Shown piece after piece: positions 56,795 through 64,000 of a stretch of 64,000 nucleotides of DNA; position 1 is the first letter of the stretch, and each line of letters starts with the position of its first letter. A model generated the notes under the pieces. It made no database searches and was not told the origin of the DNA. It was given only the letters and a program-made list of their open reading frames with translations. Location: positions 30,670,407-30,734,406 of the forward strand of contig OX375877.1 in NCBI GenBank assembly GCA_947359465.1, read 5' to 3'. The position numbers were made by a program, and so were the translations under genes. Source of the stretch: Metellina segmentata. Taxonomy: Eukaryota > Arthropoda > Arachnida > Araneae > Tetragnathidae.

Positions 56795-57209
56795 ATGACG
56801 GTGTACATCTAATTGCAAATGAGAAAGTCATTGTAATTTCAGAGAAATTTAAATTTTAATTAAAAATGTTGTTTAACTTATGTTGTAAATATTTGACCGT
56901 TTTAGTACAAAATTGTGTTTGCTTTACCAAGGGATATACTTTCCTAACGTTGAACGTAATTTGATTTTTATGAGTACAAACTATTATGTCAATTAATTTA
57001 CTGACATTACATGGAAAACTAATGCTCATTTGACCTAGCAATTTGTGCGTTTATCAAGACCTTTTACTACATTTCACCGTAATAATTTCCTCACAACTTA
57101 ATACTTTGGGGTAAAACGTTACGTATGGACTTTTTATTAGAAATAAAGCAATCCGTGCAAATTTTAAAGCAATCTTATTATAATTGCAAAAGTTTGTTTT
57201 GAAAGTCCA
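56795..57209. other. AT-rich DNA, no gene recognised
   Basis: No recognisable feature. Confidence 0.45.
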
Positions 57210-57480
57210 CTGTTTCTTTAAGGTTCATTTGTTGCCTTCGAGATGGGAGGAGATAAAAGTGGATGAAGGAAGTTGAAGAACTGTCGGGAAAGGGAGGTAA
57301 TAATGAGAGTAACTTTATTTTGTTGGAACAATTGGGCTTTTTAATGAGAGGGGAGGGGTAGTTTCACAAAAAAAAGATTGCGTTTCTCTTTCTGGGGGGG
57401 ATGGGAGACTGATGCTTAGATTGGATGTCCGATCAAGGCGTATTTGTGGTGATTTGTGTTTCTTTTTAATGGTAACCACT
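57210..57480 (+). repeat. G-rich dispersed repeat, copy 3
   Basis: GAGATGGGAGGAGATAAAAG, then GAGAGTAACTTTATTTTGTT, GGAACAATTGGGC, TTTCACAAAAAAAAGATTGC, GGGGGGGATGGGAG and TTGGATGTCCGATCAAGG follow the same order as at 39770-39980. Confidence 0.75.
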
Positions 57481-58111
57481 GCTTGGAAAACTCCGAACAC
57501 ACGCAGAGAAGTATCATTGTTTTGTCAAAAAAAGGTTTTGACCTTATGTTTCTTTCTTTCTATTATATAAAAAAATGTGTCTGTCTTTTTCAGGTTTATT
57601 CGCATTGTGATTGGTAATAGCGAGTCTTGAGGTTCAACGGGCTAATTAATTTGGAGCACGCGCAGACGACAATGGTTATATTTTTTAATTAATTCATTCA
57701 TAAAATTTGAGAGTAAGCGCTAGAAACTTTGTAATGTTTTCAGAAGAACCAGCAAATTCGGTCGCCGTTACCATAGCAACAGTCGAATATGAAAAAATTA
57801 AAACGTACTATTACAACAAACAACACGGATCAGCTAAAGCATTTAAAATTATGATGAGATTTCCTCTGAATTTTAACAGTATGTTATGCTAAAATATTTC
57901 CTTTATGTGGAAATTAGATGTTTTGTTCTTGACAGTTTTTAAACATTTTGTTTTTATTTACACTATATTTCCGTGTATGAGTCTAAAATATTTAGAGCGT
58001 TTTCTAAAGCTAGAGTACTGGGGTCGGCTTTTATACGGATCCACTAATCTCGCAAAAAAGTAGTCAATTTTCCGTTACTCGGCCGCACGCGATAAATATC
58101 ACAATGGGAAG
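57481..58111. other. Unassigned DNA
   Basis: A 61-codon plus frame (57707-57892) has no recognised domain. No repeat recognised. Confidence 0.4.
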
Positions 58112-58131
58112 TTATAGCACTAGATTTACCA

Positions 58132-58332
58132 CACCAGTCATTTTGACTGGTTTTACAATTGTATTTTCAAATTCCAACTTCACCTTCATTTTTGTTTTTG
58201 AAACGAAGTCATGACATTTGTAGCGATAATTACATGAATAATATTAGGCGGTTAGTTTTATATTTTTATTCAAAATCAAAATTTTTTTGATTATCATTGT
58301 TACTTGTACCAAACCAGTCAAAATGACTGGTG
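58132..58332. repeat. Inverted pair of 22-bp motifs 157 bp apart
   Basis: 58132-58153 and 58311-58332 are exact reverse complements (each contains ACCAGTCA-TTT-TGACTGGT or its complement). The interval could be a separate 201-bp fold-back unit or an internal subterminal repeat of the larger piggyBac-like element. Confidence 0.75.
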
Positions 58333-58593
58333 CATTTTTCTATGGAATGGAATGAGTTTTAAACTGTGTTAATAAAGTGTAAATACTGCGTAATTGTAGA
58401 ACGATAAAAAAATGTCATGCGCATGCGTAATAATAATAGAATTCAGGATAACGGCAAATTCATGATTATGGGACAATGCGTTATAAATTTTTAGTCGTTC
58501 ATTGAATTTTGATGGGTGATGGCTGTGAAATTTTGGTGAGAATACTGAAAAGAAACATTTCTGTGGATACTGAAATATTCAAAACTATATTCT

Positions 58594-58839
58594 TTGGTAA
58601 GAAAACGAAACACAAAGAGAAACATTATTATATTATTAGTTTCTGATATACCAACTTCAAGTAGCACCCTTCATACACATAAATGGTGTCAAATAGGACA
58701 TTGTAATAATAATAAAACTATTTGTAATATATGCAAAAAATATGTATGCGGAAAATGTACACAAAGCAAAATCTACGGATGTATAATTGGGGCAAAGTCA
58801 ATATCACTACTACTATATAGATTTCTGATTCAGAAGTGA
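58594..58839 (+). pseudogene. Possible piggyBac transposase C-terminal Cys-rich domain
   Basis: The 81-codon frame contains KWCQIGHCNNNKTICNICKK followed by YVCGKC, a C-x4-HC-...-C-x2-C-x4-C-x2-C pattern with the NKT-x-C-x2-C-KYVC spacing I associate with the cross-brace zinc domain at the end of piggyBac transposases, which helps bind the transposon ends. The catalytic DDD domain is absent. The pattern alone could arise in another zinc protein. The position inside TTAA-type inverted ends favours the transposase reading. Confidence 0.5.
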
Positions 58840-58878
58840 AATAAAAATTGTATACAGTACTCTTTATTATACTGTTTA

Positions 58879-58922
<44 letters not shown>
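58879..58922. repeat. (TA)n(TG)n microsatellite
   Basis: About nine TA units directly followed by about thirteen TG units. Confidence 0.95.
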
Positions 58923-58923
<1 letters not shown>

Positions 58924-58924
58924 T

Positions 58925-59460
58925 ACAATATATAGGTGCACTGTGCGCATGAAAATAAAATTATGCACCTAATTTTTCCCGCTAGATGCACGCAGTGCAC
59001 CTAACGTTAAAAAAAAGGGGTGAAATGTGTCATGTTATTTTGATGTTTGAACAAAATATTAATATTGACCTCTCTAGCTCTAAAGGAACGTAATTAAAAT
59101 TCCTAAATGCACACTATGTGAAAACAAAATAGCTGGGCCGTAACGGGTTTATACAGGAGGAAGGTTTACTTGTGCCACTGCCACCAGAACTTTACGATGA
59201 TCGAAACATTTGCTAGATGGCTCTGTTGAAGCGACTGTCGCGACATCCGTGCGCCGGAGAATTTAGGTATTTAAATATTTTATTTGCTATCTACTATCTA
59301 CTACTAACATATATAAACATACCCAAATAATAAAGTAGTTTACACTACATTAATGCCCTTATATTACGTTTTTTTTTAAGGCGCACCTAATATATAACCT
59401 GTGCACCTAATTTAAAAACTTAGGTGCACCTGCATTAAAAAAAATCTATTTCGAGGCCGG
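58925..59460. mobile_element. GTGCACC-type MITE, longer relative of 22563-22716
   Basis: Left: GGTGCACTGTGCGCATGAAA, then ATTATGCACCTAATTTTTCC and CGCTAGATGCACGCAGTGCA. Right: ACCTGTGCACCTAATTTAAA, AACTTAGGTGCACCTGCATT and CTATTTCGAGGCC. The same blocks are joined directly in the 154-bp element at 22563, whereas here about 370 bp separate them. The left CAGGG terminus is lost. Confidence 0.7.
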
Positions 59461-59715
59461 ATATATATCTATAGAATCACATGAAAACTAATTTATGTTT
59501 AGGAATTTGAATTTTATTATGTTTCAATTAACTAATGGGGAATGAATTTATACTTAATATAATACATTACAATTTAACCTAATTGAAGTAATTTATAATT
59601 TTTTTAAAAATATAAACAAACTGAAAACCCCACTAACTATTTTATCTACGACCAGTCATTTTGACTGGTGTCAGTAGAATAGGTATAATCAAATTGTCGG
59701 TATATCTAGTGTTAA

Positions 59716-60303
59716 GGGAACCTTCAATTAACGCCGTACTAGAGGTCCGGGATCAATCCAGCAGCGTGTGTAGTCCTGCTGGTCAACACCAAGAGAATGA
59801 TTTCTATACCCTTTAGCTGACATGCGAAAGACTAATGAAGCCATTATTGTTCACAAAGCGATCATATTCAACAACATGCATTACACTATGTAAAAGTTAA
59901 ACCTATAGTACTTAGGCTAGTCTAGTAAAATTTAAATAGAAAATAATTCTATTTATCACAAAAGTCATACAGATGGAAATGATAATGATTAAGCGATGGG
60001 CAACGTAATTTCAAGTGAGGACGAAATTAACCACAGCGTAATTCAATACGTGTTATTCATCCAAATTAATTATCCCAACCAGTTGACTTTAGTGAACCTC
60101 GAACCTCACGACTTTATATCGTTCATTGTGTAAAATTCTATTTTATCAAAAATTATTTCACAGCAGGGAGGTTGGTTCGTGCACACTATCAAAACCATAG
60201 TACTACTAATGAAATAGACGTTGAGCGTGTGCAAAGCTTTGTATTATTTCCTCCGTTGGCTCAGTTTGAAGATGTTATATGATTGTGGAAAAAGCATGAA
60301 CCA
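59716..60303. other. Unassigned DNA with a SINE scrap
   Basis: 59720-59762 is a minus-strand SINE tail piece (TTCAATTAACGCCGTACTAG then GGTCCGGGATCAATCC) with a deletion. The rest is unique. Confidence 0.5.
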
Positions 60304-60306
60304 TAA

Positions 60307-61547
60307 CAGCCGTATTCACAAGTCCAAATTATAATAATCCCCGGGTTATCGAAAAAACCGTATTCGCAATGCCTGATCCGAGGTTTAAACTGCCGTTTCT
60401 GTTACATTTTTATCCTCCGAAATCGGGGGATTAACTCTCGGTTGCGAGTAACGCATGCGCAGTACTATCGTTTTGCGAAAGAAGCGAGAGATAATGTAAG
60501 CAAAACAAAATGGACGACACATTTCATTGTGTGCTAAATTACAGTGTTCTTACGACAACGCGTATTCAACTGATCTAAAATGAATCGGAACAAGAACGTG
60601 ATTACATTTTCCATGAAATAGATATGCCCAGATGTGTTCTGGTTCGAACTGTATTCTGGCTCGTCAGAGTAGAAACCAATGAGAGAGCGAACGGTAGAAT
60701 ATGAAAATGGCAGATCGTGGAATAAAAATAATTTTGTTGATTTATTACGTATGAAAGGATATTGGCAATGCAAGTTGCTTCAATTTACATCAACACACAC
60801 CCATGCTGACAAGTATAAACATAATCGGATGACATTGATTTGTCAAGGCATTTTGTACAATTCTTTTTTGCAAAATTTAGGCTTCCATAAAAATCTAATT
60901 TGAAATTAAATACATACAAATCTACTTTGAAATTAGATCGGAAGGTTCCTGGTTCGAATCAGGGTCCGGGCATGCATGTTTGTAAGCGTATGGTGTAGAG
61001 GCGGCTGGAACACCTTCAATCCGTCGTGGCCGAAAGTCCTCACGTTGGGTTGGTGTGGAAGTTTGGAGAGTGGGGTGCCAGCTCAGCTGTTGCTACGTCA
61101 TCTGACCGTGGTTCAAAATTACGAGGTGTTGTCCTCGGATCTTTCCCTTAAGGGACTGATCCCGGACCATCGTCAATAGCCCGTTGTGTTGCTCTAGTAC
61201 GACGTAAACAAAAAAAATTACCAAATTACTACTTTGAAATTATAATTGTATGTCTATTTCTAAACCCAAATTAAAATGCCAGTATGTATTCTATTAAAAT
61301 CACAATTTGGAATCAATTCTGCAGGCGAAGTACGTGTTTGACTAGTATGAATACAGATTCGGGCACCCTAACAAATGTAAGCAATATCAAATGATCGTGA
61401 GTAGCCAATTACAGCGAATGTGTCATTTTAATCCGTGGATAACTTAACCCGCCGTTTCAGATATTACGGTTCTTGATAATCCGCGGTTTAACTCGACCCT
61501 CGGATCAACTGATCCAAGGGTTAACTCGAGGCTTGTGAATATGGCAG
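60307..61547. mobile_element. PIF/Harbinger-like non-autonomous element
   Basis: Ends CAGCCGTATTCACAAG (60307) and CTTGTGAATATGGCAG (to 61547) are inverted with two mismatches, flanked by TAA on both sides (60304-60306, 61548-61550), a 3-bp TWA target as in PIF/Harbinger. Subterminal repeats GGGTTATC/GATAACTTAACCC and GATCCGAGG/CCTCGGATC lie inside. Without the SINE the element is about 930 bp. No transposase is recognisable. Confidence 0.65.
60936..61228 (+). mobile_element. SINE, 5'-truncated, with 14-bp target duplication
   Basis: Starts inside the tRNA-like head at GATCGGAAGGTTCCTGGTTC, so the A box is missing while the B box GGTTCGAATC is kept. CTACTTTGAAATTA stands at 60922-60935 and 61229-61242. 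It is inserted inside the PIF/Harbinger-like element, so it is younger than that element. Confidence 0.92.
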
Positions 61548-61550
61548 TAA

Positions 61551-61851
61551 ATTATTGATTGGTTGCAGTGATTTTCCGCGCTAGTCTTCCTTTCGACTGC
61601 CACGTAGGCTAAGTCGATTCGTAAGCCCACGTTATTTACCCTTCAGATTTCTTACGACAGCGACTCTGGCCACATTCTCTATCTATTGCTTGAAGTCCGG
61701 AGATCAAACCACCACTCGAGTAAATATTTCACAGAAATAAGGATTTTAAAATTGCTACAACGTTCAATGTTATTCCAAAGGAGGTGAGTGTCCAGTACCA
61801 CATGAAGAAAATTCGAATTTTTTTTAAATCTAGAAATATGTCTACAACTTG
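61551..61851. other. Unassigned DNA
   Basis: No recognisable feature. Confidence 0.4.
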
Positions 61852-62699
61852 GGCCCGGTGCACACATTCGGATTTTCAACATGCGGCGCAGCTGCGGTAC
61901 CGAAGCCCAGCTATGCACACATAACCGTGAAATGATGCAAGTACTCATTTCGCGCCATTTGCCATACATATTCTATCGAAGAAAACGTGTTTATTTCGCT
62001 TACTTGGTGTACAAAAAAGGATATTTTGAAACAAAATAGACGTTACTGGATACAACCATTTAATAATTTTTATTTATATTCTATTTATTTATGACACGTG
62101 TGCGGCGAGCGGCGACGCCATGGGGAACTGCAGTACATATTGCACGCAAGTTGGACGTGTGTATTACTGCATTGGATCTAAGGCCCGGTGCACACGTCCG
62201 GTTTTTCAACGTGCGGCGTCACTGCGTCACCGAAGCCCAACTATGCACACATAACCGTGGAATGACGCACGAACTTATTTCGAGCCATTTACGATAAATA
62301 TTCTATCGAAGAAAACGTGTTTATTTCGCTTACTTCGTGCACAAAAAAGCATATTTTGAAACAAAATAGACGTTACTGGATACAACCAATTATTAGTTAT
62401 TATTTATATTCCATTTGTTTATGAAAACAAGGTACTTCAGAACGAAGACTCATGTGCGGCGCCGTGGGGAACTGCGGTACAAATTGCACGCAAGTTGGAC
62501 GTGCGTTGCTCCAGCGGCGCTGGAGGCATGTGTGCACTGATCCATTAGATATAATGTATCTCAAACCGCACTTGCGTTGCGGCAACGGCGCCGCATGTTG
62601 AAAAACCGGATGTGTGCATCAAGCCTAATGTACCTCAGACCGCACTTGCGTTGCTGTAGCAGCGCCGCACGTTGAAACACCGGATGTGTGCACCGGGCC
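61852..62699. mobile_element. MITE (GGCCCGGTGCACAC family), host copy split by a relative
   Basis: Left end GGCCCGGTGCACACATTCGG (61852); right end CGGATGTGTGCACCGGGCC (to 62699); TTA follows on the right and TTG precedes on the left. The body matches the middle of the large element at 44018 in reverse complement (TTCTATCGAAGAAAACGTGT, TTTCGCTTACTTGGTGTAC, GGATACAACCATTTAATAAT), but only once. It is interrupted at TCTAA by the inner copy. Confidence 0.85.
62182..62625. mobile_element. Inner MITE of the same family
   Basis: 444 bp, ends GGCCCGGTGCACACGTCCGG and GGATGTGTGCATCAAGCC, with TAA on both sides (62179-62181, 62626-62628). The host copy sequence resumes immediately after with TGTACCTCAGACCGCACTTG. 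This fixes the target duplication as TAA. Confidence 0.85.
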
Positions 62700-62702
62700 T
62701 TA

Positions 62703-63275
62703 CTGGTGCTGCAGCATTTTGCATGATTTTATGTCTCGTGCTGCTAAACTAGATTTCTAAACTGCAGACACAAAAATAGATTTATATAGAGAAATTCAAT
62801 GATTCTGAAATCGAGTCGGATAGTAAAGTAACGCAACAAATCATTCGAGGATATTATAGGAGTGAAAGATTTATTTTATGTGCATTTTTTTCCTTAGAAT
62901 AAATGGTGGCTGTATAAATTTTGGTAGCCTAACCTATCATAAATAAAAGAAATTTATCATTACAGATACTATGATGGTTATATACGCATGTATATATTAA
63001 AAAAAAATATTAGTTTTAAAACAAAATGGAAATTTTTCGTAGTATTTGGACAGTAAATAAGAGTTTGTATCAGATAACACAAATAAATGTATGTTAAATA
63101 GTATATTTTTTCTGTGATGTGTTTATATTTCATAACAAAATCTTTATATACTCGTCGTTTCGCCATATTCTTATCCAAAGTAATGTATTCCGCCTATTAG
63201 AACATTGAAGATATTTGTCCCACTGCAACTTATTTAATGTGTGTGTGCCGTTCTGAAGCAAAATCAGTGGTTTTC
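62703..63275. other. AT-rich unique DNA, no gene recognised
   Basis: No recognisable feature. Confidence 0.45.
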
Positions 63276-63412
63276 ATATTTCGTGCTAGTCTTTCTAGGC
63301 AACTTTTATGCATTTTGAATACTCACAGTAATTTAGTGAAAAATATAATTTGAGTTTTTTTTTTGTGTGTGTGTGTGTTTTTGGTTTGTGTTAGTATAAA
63401 ATGAAAAAAAGA
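63276..63412 (+). repeat. Direct repeat, left copy
   Basis: The segment from TTCGTGCTAGTCTTTCTAGG through TTTTGAATACTCACAGTAAT to GTGTTAGTATAAAATGAAAAA is repeated almost exactly at 63870-64000. It includes a (TG)n tract. Confidence 0.95.
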
Positions 63413-63531
63413 ACTCAAAATAATTTCAATATCAGTTGTACATTTTGAAAAACATATTGTAACTTAGCGACTAAACAATTTAACATTACTCTTTTACTGT
63501 TCTTACCTCTATATATAGTTCATTTTAAAAC

Positions 63532-63865
63532 GGCCGACCAACCGGTCTGATGGCTAAGGTGTTATCCTCTAGATCGGAAGGTTCCTGGTTCGAATCCGGC
63601 TCAGTGCATGGATGTTTGTAAGCGTATGGTGTAAAGGCGTCTGGTGCACTTTAAATCTGTCGTAGACGAAAGTCAATACGTTGGGTTGGTGTGGAAGTTT
63701 GGAGATTGGGGTGCCAGCTCAAGTGTTGTCTCGTCATCTGACCGTGGTTCAAAATTACGAGGTGTTGTCCTCGGATCTTTCCTTTAGGGGACTGATCCCG
63801 GACCGTCGTCAATAGCCTGTTGTGTTGCTCTAGTACGACGTTAACAAAAAAATTACCAATTACCA
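63532..63865 (+). mobile_element. tRNA-derived SINE, full length
   Basis: Head GGCCGACCAACCGGTCTGAT, B box GGTTCGAATCC, tail AAAATTACCAATTACC. It lies between the two direct repeats. Confidence 0.92.
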
Positions 63866-63869
63866 AATA

Positions 63870-64000
63870 TCTTATTCCGTGCTAGTCTTTCTAGGCAACT
63901 TTTATGCATTTTGAATACTCACAGTAATTTAGTGAAAAATATAATTTGAGTTTTTTGTGTGTGTGTGTGTCTTTGGTTTGTGTTAGTATAAAATGAAAAA
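63870..64000 (+). repeat. Direct repeat, right copy, cut by the window end
   Basis: Counterpart of 63276-63412, offset about 590 bp. It differs in length of the T and TG runs. The true extent beyond 64000 is unknown. Confidence 0.95.

Larger units (their letters stand above)
58118..59711 (+). mobile_element. piggyBac-like element with nested insertion
   Basis: Ends CACTAGATTTACC (58118-58130) and GGTATATCTAGTG (59699-59711) are inverted copies with one mismatch. TTAA stands at the right (59712-59715) and a decayed TTATAG at the left. Both ends carry the palindromic subterminal motif ACCAGTCATTTTGACTGGT (58133-58151 and 59651-59669), and an inverted copy lies at 58312-58330. TTAA targets are the hallmark of piggyBac. 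A Cys-rich frame inside supports this (58594-58839). A GTGCACC-type MITE and a microsatellite have inserted near the middle. Confidence 0.65.

Overview
This is repeat-dominated DNA from an animal nuclear genome. It is AT-rich and carries degenerate LINEs with apurinic endonuclease, reverse transcriptase and RNase H domains, tRNA-derived SINEs, Tc1/mariner, hAT, piggyBac-like and PIF/Harbinger-like DNA transposons, microsatellites and satellite arrays. No intact host gene, rRNA or tRNA gene could be supported. The transposase and LINE remnants read most like those I know from arthropods, and spiders in particular, so an arachnid is my best guess. That is inference from family resemblance only. 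There is one 200-base assembly gap at 27715-27914.

Layout. 1-4150: unique AT-rich DNA with a perfect 45-bp hairpin, a TA microsatellite and tRNA-like repeat debris. 4150-4755: dead Tc1-like transposase. 4911-7527: about 57 copies of a 46-bp satellite. 7.6-11.3 kb: pyrimidine-rich unique DNA, then SINE debris. 11360-15215: one nearly full-span but decayed LINE on the minus strand. 15763-16562: a second array, of 43-bp monomers. 17.1-22.1 kb: SINEs, three LINE tails and a duplicated unique segment. 22.4-23.3 kb: degenerate minisatellite split by a hAT-type MITE. 24.7-25.6 kb: hAT transposase remnant of the GTF2IRD2/ZBED5-like group. 26.3-26.8 kb: second Tc1 fossil. 27.6-32.5 kb: hairpin plus gap, LINE tail, GA-rich repeat, and a third 43-bp array enclosed by TTAA-type ends. 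32.5-43.6 kb: SINE-rich, with a G-rich dispersed repeat and an internally deleted mariner. 44018-53647: one MITE whose middle has grown into about 41 copies of a 229-230 bp monomer, organised as a six-monomer higher-order repeat of about 1378 bp. 53.6-64 kb: Tc1 tails, a long-inverted-repeat element, a piggyBac-like element with a zinc-binding tail remnant, a PIF/Harbinger-like element containing a SINE, a MITE nested in its own relative, and a duplicated segment flanking a SINE at the window end.

There is no pathway or operon here. The elements relate to each other as nested and tandem insertions. The two strongest stories are (i) birth of a higher-order satellite inside a MITE (44-53.6 kb, with unexpanded relatives at 61.85-62.7 kb), and (ii) a dispersed 43-46 bp minisatellite family with a 16-bp palindromic core, some copies of which end in TTAA-flanked inverted termini (three large arrays and several single-unit fragments).
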